A stretch of 42,039 nt of DNA, from contig NZ_JAUSAR010000159.1 of the NCBI RefSeq assembly GCF_030652515.1, positions 1-42,039 of the forward strand, written 5' to 3'. The stretch's first letter is position 1, and each line of letters starts with the position of its first letter. Positions 8,901 through 16,667 of the stretch are shown piece after piece. This DNA comes from Aquabacterium sp. (GTDB lineage Bacteria; Pseudomonadota; Gammaproteobacteria; Burkholderiales; Burkholderiaceae_C). The position numbers and the translations under genes were made by a program. Below the pieces are notes generated by a model. The model ran no database searches. It saw only the letters and a program-made list of their open reading frames with translations, and was not told the origin of the DNA.

Positions 8901-9360
8901 GGTCATCGACCTGCCCGACCTGCTGCGCGACTTCACCGCTGGCCAGATGCCGGGCGTGGACGACGCGGTGGTGGCCTCGCGCCACAAGCTGCCGCTGTGC
9001 CTGGTGGTGGACGACTCGGTGAGCGTGCGCCGCACCATGGAGCAACTGATGCAGGACTCCGGCTACGAAGTCGTCACCGCGCGCGATGGGGTCGATGCCC
9101 TGGGCGCCGTGCAACTGCGGGCCCCCGACATCGTCCTGGTTGACCTGGAAATGCCCCGCATGAACGGGCTGGAATTGACCAGCGCCTTGCGCAACTGCAG
9201 CGCCACCAAGGCCACGCCGGTGGTGATGATCACCTCGCGCTTCACCGACAAGCACCGCCAGTTGGCCAACGACGCGGGCGTGAATGCCTTCCTGACCAAG
9301 CCGTACTCGGAAGACCTGCTGCTCAACACCATCGACGGCCTGTTGCGCAGCGCGGCCTGA
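5959..9360 (+). CDS. chpA: ChpA/PilL hybrid chemotaxis kinase
   Basis: This protein has 1133 residues from the ATG at 5959 (a TTG directly before it is the alternative start). It is a CheA-type kinase of the type IV pilus system. Order of parts: a long N-terminal region with two degenerate Hpt-like repeats, one of which keeps a histidine at 233 (L-H-N-L-V-N-A-A-N); a canonical Hpt domain with H398 in A-H-T-L-K-G-A-A-N; the dimerisation and ATPase domain with N725 in H-L-L-R-N-A-V-D-H-G, D-D-G-C-G-L-D and G-R-G-I-G-M-D-V-V; a CheW-like domain; and a C-terminal receiver with D1062 in V-D-L-E-M-P and a T-K-P lysine. Pseudomonas ChpA carries eight transfer domains, so this is a much reduced version. 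It starts 39 bases after pilJ, with GGAG upstream. Confidence 0.93.
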   Translation: MTATHLREALEPLLFELFDQAAQLQDEGNVPCLRAYLQRVTALQLAAKQHQLLGLSYVGMLVESGLTKLITLDRPVAAEECDALAAWPALVLGELMSPVGDEVAASWMVLHGLRSQPWFPSISAANVALIERRLAEDAGKLAQVDEEGPPDMLMAEEAELDDELEPDMESDTVFDIGIGEAPAAAAPAVTLEELAMLGDALEALQADLAVLVAPDLPLAERDALFDNHLEQLHNLVNAANLLGLAGFQQVLEVILINTAALQAEPEPLSESQSAVLQAWPTLAMAHLQAPSEPEAAQALADGVADSNWPYPADADALPEWVKAMTSVSLVRARPSQDRPVKALPQHVDLSVPADIDRKVLDSLLVELPPQAQEFSALVQRLSQGGTLEDLDQARRVAHTLKGAANTVGIKGVANLTHALEDILVALGREERLPTRELLDMLLEAADCLEAMSEALVANAGTPPESLAVHQKVLDWANRIDCDGLPPDQADSSDDAHIAEPLISAAVPPTTMVAATHGDAPLASNITASDEDAQAETYLRVPASLIDSLLKLAGENSIVTSQIQDRVTRLSDNINALRTGSRQFGQLSAELEQLVDVRGLAMLGGHTGELDALEMDQYNELHMLSRRIVESGADSREFSRSFERELASMRDLMAEKERLQLEIQRSIQRTRMVEVASISPRLQRTVRQAARVLNRSVDLRIQGEATMVDTQLLDRIIDPLMHLLRNAVDHGIEPPDVRETLGKPATGTITLSFRTEGNNVAVRCEDDGCGLDLGAIRHRALSRGLIAPDATLTEAQVMRLIVLPGFSTREQTTQLSGRGIGMDVVQRAVVDLRGTLDMDSQSGQGSRFDLHFPVRMSTIQVMLSRSEHHLLGISVRGVEQILPAREEVGVDAQGGLTYALQGEQLNAIRLEKLMGLPHEALKQPGVMEVAMIVRDEFRQRLAIIVPELSDARTVVVKPFNPMMPHALGIDGATVLGDGSVATVIDLPDLLRDFTAGQMPGVDDAVVASRHKLPLCLVVDDSVSVRRTMEQLMQDSGYEVVTARDGVDALGAVQLRAPDIVLVDLEMPRMNGLELTSALRNCSATKATPVVMITSRFTDKHRQLANDAGVNAFLTKPYSEDLLLNTIDGLLRSAA

Positions 9361-9414
9361 GCCCGGGTTTCCGGCCTGCGCCGGGGGCGGCCCGCAGCAG
9401 GTATTCTCTAGGGC

Positions 9415-11130
9415 ATGTACGCCAAATTCTTCGGACTGAAGCACGAGCCCTTCTCGATCGCCCCTGACCCGCGCTACCTGTTCATGAGCGACCGGCACCG
9501 CGAGGCGCTGGCCCACCTGCTGTATGGCGTGGGCGGTGGGGGGGGCTTCGTGTTGCTGAGTGGCGAAATCGGGGCGGGCAAAACCACGGTCTGCCGGTGT
9601 TTCCTGGAGCAGATCCCCCGGCGCTGCAACGTCGCCTACATCTTCAATCCCAAGCTGACGGTGCAGGAGCTGCTCAAGTCGGTGTGCGACGAGTTCCGCA
9701 TCCCCTACCAGCACCAGGGCCCCGGGGTGGAGACGGTCAAGGACTACCTGGACCCGCTCAACGAGTTCCTGCTCAAGACCCACTCGGTGGGGCAGAACAA
9801 CGTGCTCATCATCGACGAGGCGCAGAACCTGTCGCCCGATGTGCTCGAGCAATTGCGCCTGCTGACCAACCTGGAGACCAGCGAGCGCAAGCTGCTGCAG
9901 ATCATCCTGATCGGCCAGCCCGAGTTGCGCACGATGCTGGCCCAGCCCGAGCTGGAGCAACTGGCGCAGCGCGTGATCGCACGCTTCCACCTGGAGGCCT
10001 TGTCCGAGGCTGAAACCGCGCAGTACATCCGCCACCGCCTGGCGGTGGCGGGCCTGGCCCGGGGCAAGCTGTTCGACACCCAGGCGGTGGAACGCGTGCA
10101 CCAGTTGTCGCGCGGCATCCCGCGCCGCATCAACCTGCTGTGCGACCGCGCCTTGCTGGGCGCCTATGCCGAAGGCAAAAGCCGCGTTGACAGCGACATC
10201 GTCGAGAAAGCTGCCAGCGAGGTGTTCGACATCACCCGGGTGCTGGCGCCACCGCGCGCGGCGGCCGGGCGCATGCCCGCCTGGGGCTGGGGCCTGGTGG
10301 CCAGCACGACCGCCTTGGGTGTGGCAGGCATGGCCAGCGTGGCCTGGCTGCAGCACCGGTCCAGTCCCGCCGCAGAGCCGGTGGTGGCCAAGGCGGCACC
10401 CGCCCCGGCCCCGGTGGCGGCGTCCCGCGCTGCCACTGCACTGGTGGCCGCCGCGAGCCAGGCCACCCCCACCGTGGCACCATCCGCACCCATCGTGGTG
10501 GCCGCACCTGTGCTGAAAGCCAGCGCCGAGATCGCCTCGCTGTTCAGCAGCAAGCAAGGCAGTGAGCGCAAAGCCTGGCTGGAGCTGGCGCCACTGTGGA
10601 AGCTGACCCTGGCCGAGGGCGACCCTTGCGCCCAGGCCCAGCAAGCCCATGTCCATTGCTTTCGCAGCAGCCGGGGGCTGGGCCTGATTCGGCAACTGGA
10701 CCGGCCCGGCATCCTCACCTTGAACGACGAGAACGGCCGCGCCACCTATGCCTTGCTGACCAGCCTGGACAAGCAAAGCGCGACGCTGAGCATGGGTGGC
10801 GTGAGCAAAACGGTGCCGGTGACCACCTTGCTGAAGGTCTGGCGCGGTGATTTCGCGACCTTCTGGCGCGCGCCGCCGGGCTATGTGCAATCCATCGTGG
10901 ATGGCAATTCGGGCCCGCTGGTGGACACCCTGGCCACGCGCCTGGCCATCGCCCAAGGTGAGCCCGTGACCGCCGACAAGCGCACTTACGACGCGGCCCT
11001 CAAGGCCAAGGTGGCCGCCTTCCAGCAGGCTCATGGCCTGAGGCCCGACGGTGTGGCGGGGCCCACCACCTTCATGCAGCTCAATCGTGTCACGGGCGTG
11101 GAAGAACCACGCCTGCGGACGGGGGGATAA
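9415..11130 (+). CDS. gspA: GspA/ExeA secretion ATPase with peptidoglycan-binding domain
   Basis: This 571-residue protein has an AAA-type ATPase domain, a membrane anchor and a periplasmic part. The P-loop G-E-I-G-A-G-K-T-T begins at residue 50, the Walker B motif V-L-I-I-D-E-A-Q is around residue 134, and R-G-I-P-R-R-I-N is the conserved sensor region. A single hydrophobic helix lies near residues 287-308, followed by an Ala/Pro-rich linker and a C-terminal PG_binding_1-type domain ending G-L-R-P-D-G-V-A-G-P-T-T. ExeA-type proteins bind peptidoglycan and, with GspB, help assemble the type II secretin through the cell wall. The gspB gene starts four bases after its stop. A TATTCT lies only 7 bases upstream of the ATG, so a near-leaderless transcript is possible but unproven. 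Confidence 0.92.
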   Translation: MYAKFFGLKHEPFSIAPDPRYLFMSDRHREALAHLLYGVGGGGGFVLLSGEIGAGKTTVCRCFLEQIPRRCNVAYIFNPKLTVQELLKSVCDEFRIPYQHQGPGVETVKDYLDPLNEFLLKTHSVGQNNVLIIDEAQNLSPDVLEQLRLLTNLETSERKLLQIILIGQPELRTMLAQPELEQLAQRVIARFHLEALSEAETAQYIRHRLAVAGLARGKLFDTQAVERVHQLSRGIPRRINLLCDRALLGAYAEGKSRVDSDIVEKAASEVFDITRVLAPPRAAAGRMPAWGWGLVASTTALGVAGMASVAWLQHRSSPAAEPVVAKAAPAPAPVAASRAATALVAAASQATPTVAPSAPIVVAAPVLKASAEIASLFSSKQGSERKAWLELAPLWKLTLAEGDPCAQAQQAHVHCFRSSRGLGLIRQLDRPGILTLNDENGRATYALLTSLDKQSATLSMGGVSKTVPVTTLLKVWRGDFATFWRAPPGYVQSIVDGNSGPLVDTLATRLAIAQGEPVTADKRTYDAALKAKVAAFQQAHGLRPDGVAGPTTFMQLNRVTGVEEPRLRTGG

Positions 11131-11134
11131 GGCC

Positions 11135-11911
11135 ATGTCTTACATACTCGATGCCCTGCGGCGCGCGGACTCGGAGCGTGAACGTGGCGCCGTGCCCAGC
11201 ATCCATTCCCCACCAGTGCCACCGCTGGCCGATGACCCCAAGCCGCAAACCGGCAGCCGCCAGTCTCAAATGCTGGTGGGGGTCATCGTGGTCTTGTTGC
11301 TGGCCCTGGCGGGGCTGCTGGCCTGGCACCTGATGAGTGGCAAGCAGCCAGCCACTGTGATGGTGGCCGAACCCGCCCCGGCACCGGTGCCCATCGCCGA
11401 GCAGGCGCCTGAACCGCCGACCGTTCAGGTCGCCCCCGTGCCGAACCCGATGCCGGCCACGCCAGTGACGCAAACCCCTGCCCCCGTGGCCCAGGTGCCC
11501 CCCATGCAGCCGGTAGCCCCGCCACCCGTGACAGCAGCACCGCCAATACAGCGGCCATCGCCGCCTCCAGCCCAGCCCACCATGGCCGCTGCGCCAATCC
11601 TGAGTGTGCCCCCTCGACCCGTGCTTGCTGCGCCATCCCCCCGGACTGCGCCAGTTTCAGTGCCCACCGCCGAAGCCGACACCCGCATCTACACCCCCAG
11701 CGAGTTGCCCGCCCACATCCAGCGCGACCTGCCCAAGCTGGTGATCGGTGGCGCGATGTATTCCGAGACCCCGGCCAACCGCATGCTCATCATCAACAGC
11801 CAGGTCTTCCACGAAGGTGACAAACTCACCCCGGACCTGGTGCTGCAAGAGATCAGGCTCAAGTCGGCCGTGCTCAAGTACAAAGGCTACCGCTACGGCG
11901 TCAGCTACTAA
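11135..11911 (+). CDS. gspB: GspB/ExeB type II secretion assembly protein
   Basis: This 258-residue protein begins M-S-Y-I-L-D-A-L-R-R-A-D, the hallmark of GspB proteins. It has a short cytoplasmic N-terminus, one membrane helix near residues 47-67 (V-G-V-I-V-V-L-L-L-A-L-A-G-L-L), a long Pro/Ala/Val-rich periplasmic linker, and a C-terminal GspB domain (L-V-I-G-G-A-M-Y-S-E-T-P-A-N-R-M to the end). The partner GspA is encoded four bases upstream, so the two are translated together. The linker is low in complexity and could span the peptidoglycan. I chose the ATG at 11135 because it follows GGGGGGATAAGGCC and gives the conserved N-terminus. The other type II secretion genes are not in this window. 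Confidence 0.92.
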   Translation: MSYILDALRRADSERERGAVPSIHSPPVPPLADDPKPQTGSRQSQMLVGVIVVLLLALAGLLAWHLMSGKQPATVMVAEPAPAPVPIAEQAPEPPTVQVAPVPNPMPATPVTQTPAPVAQVPPMQPVAPPPVTAAPPIQRPSPPPAQPTMAAAPILSVPPRPVLAAPSPRTAPVSVPTAEADTRIYTPSELPAHIQRDLPKLVIGGAMYSETPANRMLIINSQVFHEGDKLTPDLVLQEIRLKSAVLKYKGYRYGVSY

Positions 11912-11930
11912 CCCAGGCGCCATCATCACC

Positions 11931-13370
11931 ATGAAGACCCTCCAGGCAGACGTCGCGATCATTGGCTTTGGCACAGCGGGCATGAGTGCCTACCGCGCGG
12001 CCAAGGCGCGCACCGACCGCATCGTGGTCATCCAGTCCGGCCCCTACGGCACCACTTGCGCACGCGTGGGTTGCATGCCCAGCAAGCTGTTGATCGCGGC
12101 GGCCGACAGCGCCCATGCCATCGCGCAGGCCCCCTTGTTCGGCGTGAGCGCCGGGCCGGTGAAGGTGGATGGCGCAGCCGTGATGCAGCGGGTGCGTTCA
12201 GAGCGCGACCGCTTCGTGGGCTTTGTGCTGGACACCGTCAACGACTGGCCTGCCGAGCAGCGCGTGTTGGGCCGTGCGCGTTTTGTCTCGCCCCACGAGC
12301 TGATGGTGGATGAGCACACCCGCGTCACCGCCCAACGTGTGGTCATCGCCACCGGCTCTTCGCCAACGATTCCACCCGGCTGGCGCGAAGCCCTGGGCGA
12401 CCGCCTGGTCACCAACGACGAGGTCTTTGACTGGCAAGACTTGCCCCAATCACTGGCCGTGGTGGGCGGCGGTGTGGTTGGGCTGGAGTTGGCCCAGGCC
12501 CTGACGCGGCTGGGCGTGCGCGTCAAGTTGTTCAGCAAGGGGACCAGGCTGGGGCCCTTGACCGACCCTGAGGTCAGCGCCCAGGCTTTGGCCATCCTGT
12601 CGGCCGAGCTGGCCATCGCCGCGCCCGCCGAAGTGCGCCAGGTCCGCCGCCTGGGCGACCAGGCCCAGGTCACGTACAGCGTCAATGGGGCCGAACACAC
12701 CGAGGCTTTCGAGCAGGTGCTGGTGGCCGCAGGGCGAAGGCCCAACCTGGCGAGCCTGGACCTGGCCGCCGCGGGCATCGCCGTCAACGATCGGGGCCTG
12801 CCGGCCTTTGACATCGAGACCGGGCAGATCGGTAACAGCCACGTGTTCATCGCCGGTGATGTGAGCAACGCCCACCCCTTGCTGCACGAGGCGGCCGATG
12901 ACGGCAAGATCGCGGGCGACAACGCCGGGCGCTTTCCGGACGTGCGAGTGCACCCCCGGCGCGCACCCTTGGGGGTGGTGTTCACCGATCCGCAGATGAT
13001 GCTGGCGGGCGCCAGCTTCAAGGCCTTGCAGGCCTCGGGCCAGGACTTCGAGGTGGGTGCCGCCAGTTTTGACGATCAGGGGCGCAGCCGCGTGATGGGC
13101 CAGAACCGGGGGCTGCTGCGGGTGTATGGCGAGCGGCACACCGGCCGATTCCTGGGCGCGGAGATGATGGGCCCCGCTGCCGAGCACATCGGGCACCTGC
13201 TGTCCTGGGCCGTGCAGCACCACCTGACGGTGCAGCAGATGCTGGACAGCCCCTTCTACCACCCGGTGGTCGAAGAAGGCGTGCGCACCGCCCTGCGCGA
13301 ATTGAACCGGCATTTGCGCATGGGCCCTGTCCCGGTGGCACGCTGCCAGGACTGCGGCCCGGGTGCGTGA
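11931..13370 (+). CDS. dihydrolipoamide-dehydrogenase-like FAD disulfide oxidoreductase
   Basis: This 479-residue protein belongs to the pyridine nucleotide-disulfide oxidoreductase class I family. It has an FAD-binding start (V-A-I-I-G-F-G-T-A-G-M-S), a redox-active disulfide C43-A-R-V-G-C48, an NAD(P)-binding motif (V-V-G-G-G-V-V-G-L-E), a second FAD motif (V-F-I-A-G-D-V-S-N) and the C-terminal acid-base pair in Y-H-P-V-V-E-E-G (H444 and E449). All catalytic parts are present. The family oxidises dihydrolipoamide, but this form is not next to any 2-oxo-acid dehydrogenase gene. It starts 19 bases after gspB, so a link to the secretion genes is positional only. A soluble transhydrogenase or another disulfide reductase is possible. 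A small Cys pair (C-Q-D-C) sits at the very C-terminus and is unusual. Confidence 0.85.
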   Translation: MKTLQADVAIIGFGTAGMSAYRAAKARTDRIVVIQSGPYGTTCARVGCMPSKLLIAAADSAHAIAQAPLFGVSAGPVKVDGAAVMQRVRSERDRFVGFVLDTVNDWPAEQRVLGRARFVSPHELMVDEHTRVTAQRVVIATGSSPTIPPGWREALGDRLVTNDEVFDWQDLPQSLAVVGGGVVGLELAQALTRLGVRVKLFSKGTRLGPLTDPEVSAQALAILSAELAIAAPAEVRQVRRLGDQAQVTYSVNGAEHTEAFEQVLVAAGRRPNLASLDLAAAGIAVNDRGLPAFDIETGQIGNSHVFIAGDVSNAHPLLHEAADDGKIAGDNAGRFPDVRVHPRRAPLGVVFTDPQMMLAGASFKALQASGQDFEVGAASFDDQGRSRVMGQNRGLLRVYGERHTGRFLGAEMMGPAAEHIGHLLSWAVQHHLTVQQMLDSPFYHPVVEEGVRTALRELNRHLRMGPVPVARCQDCGPGA

Positions 13371-13467
13371 GGAAGAGACCTTGACGCGGTAAAAATTCGC
13401 CCTTCAACGGGGCAATGTCACCTACGATAGGTTTCACAAAAATCGAATGAGATGAGGACCGACCAAG

Positions 13468-15381
13468 ATGAAGGTCTCCGAGTCGAGCGTTGAGGAGTCC
13501 ACCAACCGCCGCCAGTTCCTGATGCCGCACCGGCGCGAGTCGTGGCAGCCTTACGTCGCGTTCGTGGCTCTCTCGCTGGTGGTGATCAGCCTGCTGGCAA
13601 GCATGGCCGTGACCAGCGTGAACGTGTTGGGAGCCCTGCGCGCCTACGTGGGCGGCGAAAGCCTGTGGTCCAAGGCCCGCAACGATGCCGTGCAGCACTT
13701 GCGCGATTTCGCGGTCACCCGCAACCAGGCTGATTTTGTGGCTTTTGAGCAAGCGCTCAAGCTGCCCATGGGCGACCAGCAGGCGCGCGAGGAAATGCTG
13801 CGCAGCGAGCCTGATCTGACCATCGTGCGGCAGGGCCTGATCGCCGGCGGCAACCACCCCGATGATGTGGAAGGCATGATCACCCTGTTCCGCCGTTTTG
13901 GCGACCAGCCTGCCCTGCAGGAGGCGCTGACCGCGTGGACGCATGGCGACGCCTTGCTGGCGAAACTGCGGGTGGAGGCGCAGCGGCTGCGCCACCACGT
14001 GCACGCGCCAGCCGATGGGGTGATGGTGCTGGCCTCGCTGGAGGAAATCCGCGAACTCAGCGATGAACTGGTGCTGGCCGAAAAGCGTTTCAGCGCCAGC
14101 CTGGCCGAGGTGTCACGCCTGACCGAGAAGGTCTTGATCGGCAGCACCTTGTTGGCCGCCGTGGTGCTGGCTTTGGGCAGTTTTTTCCTGGTGAGGCATG
14201 CCCTGCGGCGCCAGGAGGCGCACCGGCAGGCCTTGGTGTCGGCCAACGAGCCCTGGATGCTGGCCGCCGTGGTGGCCGAGCTGGGCATGTTCGAGATGGA
14301 CATTGGTTCTGAGAACATCATGCTCGACGCCAGGGCGGCCTCACTGTACGGCGTGGGGTCGACTCAGATGCTGGTGCCTCGTGTTCAGTTGCGCCAGCTC
14401 ATCGTGGCCGATGACCAGGAGTCCGTGCAGGCGGCTTTCGTGTCGGCGATGCAGTCGGGTCAACCTTTCAAGACGACCTACCGGGTTCGCCGGGCTGATG
14501 GTGATGGGGCTGTGCGGTACATCGAATCGACCGGCCATCTGATGGACGACAGATCGGCCACGGCGCGGCGCCTGGTCGGCGTGATGCGCGACGTCACCGA
14601 GGAGCGGGCCCAGGCCGAGCGGGCCATGCAAAGTGATGCGGCTGAAAAAGTGGCCCAGTCGCAGCGCAATTTCCTGTCGCGCCTGAGCCATGAGCTGCGC
14701 ACCCCATTGAACGCCATCCTGGGCTTTGCGCAATTGCTGTTGCTGGACCGGGCCAACGCGCTGAACCCCGCGCAGGCCCAGCGCGTCAACATGATGCTGG
14801 AGGCGGGGCAGCAACTGCTGAGCATGGTCGAGGATGTGCTGGACCTGACCAAGGTGGATGCGGGCGAGATCACCATCGCCTTGCAGCCGGTCGAGCTGGC
14901 GCCTTTGTGGCGCTCCAGCGCGGCCATGATCGAAGGTGTGCGTGAGCGCCATGGGGTGACCTTCGTCGATCGCCTGCCCGCCCAGCCTTTGTGGGCCATC
15001 GCCGATCCGCAGCGCCTGGTGCAGGTGTTCATCAACCTGCTGACCAATGCCTGCAAGTACAACCGGCCTGGTGGGCATGTGGTGGTCGAGGGTTGGGTGG
15101 AGGAGGCCTTCGTGGTGCTGGAGCTGTCGGACGATGGCATCGGCATGTCGGCCGAAGACATGGCACAGCTGTTCCAGCCTTTCAAGCGCCTGGCACCGAT
15201 GGCGGAGAGCATCGAGGGCACCGGCCTGGGGCTGTACATCGTCAAGCAACTGGTGGAACGCATGAACGGCAGCATCCAGGTGCACAGTGAAAGCGGACAA
15301 GGTTCCCGCTTCACGCTCAGGCTGCCGACGACATCGGCGTCTTCTTTTCCAGGAGCAGGCGCACCACTTCGATCCCGATGA
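13468..15381 (+). CDS. membrane sensor histidine kinase with PAS domain
   Basis: This 637-residue kinase has two membrane helices (about 28-50 and 224-248) flanking a roughly 170-residue periplasmic sensor region. A PAS domain follows near 265-385, ending with the PAC-type M-R-D-V-T-E-E-R. The dimerisation and phospho-acceptor segment is S-H-E-L-R-T-P-L-N with H408. The ATPase domain has L-L-T-N-A-C-K-Y-N, L-S-D-D-G-I-G-M and G-T-G-L-G-L-Y-I-V. No response regulator gene is adjacent, so it is an orphan kinase here. The last 65 bases overlap the 3' end of the convergent PepSY gene, so its final 20 or so residues (after the G2 box) are probably not essential. ATG at 13468; AGATGAGGACC lies upstream. 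Confidence 0.9.
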   Translation: MKVSESSVEESTNRRQFLMPHRRESWQPYVAFVALSLVVISLLASMAVTSVNVLGALRAYVGGESLWSKARNDAVQHLRDFAVTRNQADFVAFEQALKLPMGDQQAREEMLRSEPDLTIVRQGLIAGGNHPDDVEGMITLFRRFGDQPALQEALTAWTHGDALLAKLRVEAQRLRHHVHAPADGVMVLASLEEIRELSDELVLAEKRFSASLAEVSRLTEKVLIGSTLLAAVVLALGSFFLVRHALRRQEAHRQALVSANEPWMLAAVVAELGMFEMDIGSENIMLDARAASLYGVGSTQMLVPRVQLRQLIVADDQESVQAAFVSAMQSGQPFKTTYRVRRADGDGAVRYIESTGHLMDDRSATARRLVGVMRDVTEERAQAERAMQSDAAEKVAQSQRNFLSRLSHELRTPLNAILGFAQLLLLDRANALNPAQAQRVNMMLEAGQQLLSMVEDVLDLTKVDAGEITIALQPVELAPLWRSSAAMIEGVRERHGVTFVDRLPAQPLWAIADPQRLVQVFINLLTNACKYNRPGGHVVVEGWVEEAFVVLELSDDGIGMSAEDMAQLFQPFKRLAPMAESIEGTGLGLYIVKQLVERMNGSIQVHSESGQGSRFTLRLPTTSASSFPGAGAPLRSR

Positions 15382-16654
15382 ACAAGGCCAGACTCCATCC
15401 AAACACCGGCAAGGCCAGGCTCAAGGCGCCCACCAAGGGCAGCAGCCACCACCAGGTTCGGGTTGGCAACTGTCGCAAGGTTTGGCGATTGACCTGGGGC
15501 GCCGCCAAGGCCCCGCGTGGGCGGCGCATCCACCACATGACCAAGCCCGACACCACCGAGAACACGGCGGCCAGCGCGGCCAGGATGAGCAACACCTGGT
15601 TCCACCAGCCGAACTCACCCCGGTGAAACGGGATGCCCACGGCGGTGGCCTTGGACAGTGCGGGCAACTGGTCCCAACCGCTGCGGAACAGGGTCTGGCC
15701 CGAGTAGGCATCGATCACGCGCGTGAAGCGCTTGGTGGGCTGAGATCGGTCGAAGTTCTCGGCGCGCCAGACGCCGTCGGCACCACTCGGTGGTGTCAGT
15801 TGAACGGCGATGTCAGGCGCCTGGGCGCGCACCTGCTCATGCACGACTTGCCAGCTCAGGGCCGTGCTGCCGTCGGCGGGTTGCGAGCGCAAGCCCTTGG
15901 GTGCTTTGGGCGTGCCTTGGCCCAAGGCCTGTTGGGCGGCGCGGAAGTTGTCGCCGCTGTGCTGCGCCCAGGTCAGGCCAGTGACCAGCACGGTGAGGGT
16001 GACCAGGCCCAAGGCGATGGCGATGCTGGCGTGCAGGTCGCGCCAGGTGAGGCGTTTGGAGGATCCTCGGCGTGGCCACAAGGCGCGCCATCCCGGTCCG
16101 CCTTGCGCCTGAGACTTGGGCCACCACAGAACCAGGCCGGTGGCGAACAGCACCAGCATCCAGCTGGCACCCAGCTCGATCAGCCAGCGCCAGCCATCGC
16201 CTTGCAGTGCGCTGGAATGCAGCTTCTTGGACCAGGTCTTGAAGCGCTGCAGCTCGGGCAACTGGCCCAGCACCTGGGCGCTGTAGGGGTTGACGTAGAC
16301 GATGCTGCCCGTGGGCAGGCCATGGTCATGCTCGCCCTTGCCCTGGTGGTGGGCGTGGGCAGCCTGGAGGTAGACCTGCGTGCTGTCGGTGGCGCCATGC
16401 GCGGGCACCACGTAACGCAAGGCCTCGTGCGGGTGCTCGGCCAGGGCGGCGGCCACCTGCTGGTCCAGGGGCCTGGGTGCCGTGGCGTTGGCGGGCGCGG
16501 TGACGTGGTCCAGGCCCGCGTACAGCCGGGCCTCGATCTGCGGTGACAGGGCATAGAGCAGGCCGGTCAGCGCGGCAAAAATCACGATGGGTGCGCTGAT
16601 CAGCCCGGCCCAGAAGTGGATGCGCCAGAACAGGCGGTGAAGGGTGTGGTTCAT
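15317..16654 (-). CDS. PepSY-associated membrane protein
   Basis: This 445-residue inner-membrane protein starts H-R-L-F-W-R-I-H-F-W-A-G-L, the typical start of the PepSY-associated (PiuB-like) family. Hydrophobic helices lie near residues 9-34, then in the middle (L-G-A-S-W-M-L-V-L-F and I-A-L-G-L-V-T-L-T-V-L) and at the C-terminus (L-L-I-L-A-A-L-A-A-V-F and L-V-G-A-L-S-L-A-L). A His-rich patch A-H-A-H-H-Q-G-K-G-E-H-D-H-G lies in the periplasmic part. The family works with TonB-dependent receptors, probably in iron-siderophore reduction or metal handling. The gene starts 13 bases after the receptor stop, so the two form an operon. I chose the ATG at 16652-16654 because the upstream codons overlap the receptor gene. 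The 3' end overlaps the opposing kinase by 65 bases. Confidence 0.88.
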   Translation of the reverse strand: MNHTLHRLFWRIHFWAGLISAPIVIFAALTGLLYALSPQIEARLYAGLDHVTAPANATAPRPLDQQVAAALAEHPHEALRYVVPAHGATDSTQVYLQAAHAHHQGKGEHDHGLPTGSIVYVNPYSAQVLGQLPELQRFKTWSKKLHSSALQGDGWRWLIELGASWMLVLFATGLVLWWPKSQAQGGPGWRALWPRRGSSKRLTWRDLHASIAIALGLVTLTVLVTGLTWAQHSGDNFRAAQQALGQGTPKAPKGLRSQPADGSTALSWQVVHEQVRAQAPDIAVQLTPPSGADGVWRAENFDRSQPTKRFTRVIDAYSGQTLFRSGWDQLPALSKATAVGIPFHRGEFGWWNQVLLILAALAAVFSVVSGLVMWWMRRPRGALAAPQVNRQTLRQLPTRTWWWLLPLVGALSLALPVFGWSLALFIGIEVVRLLLEKKTPMSSAA

Positions 16655-16667
16655 GGTGGGGGCCTGT

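Noticed and set aside
7540..11136. A second very long minus-strand frame opposite chpA and gspA
   Set aside because: Same reasoning: it mirrors codon bias of the real genes and has no recognisable motif or ribosome-binding site.
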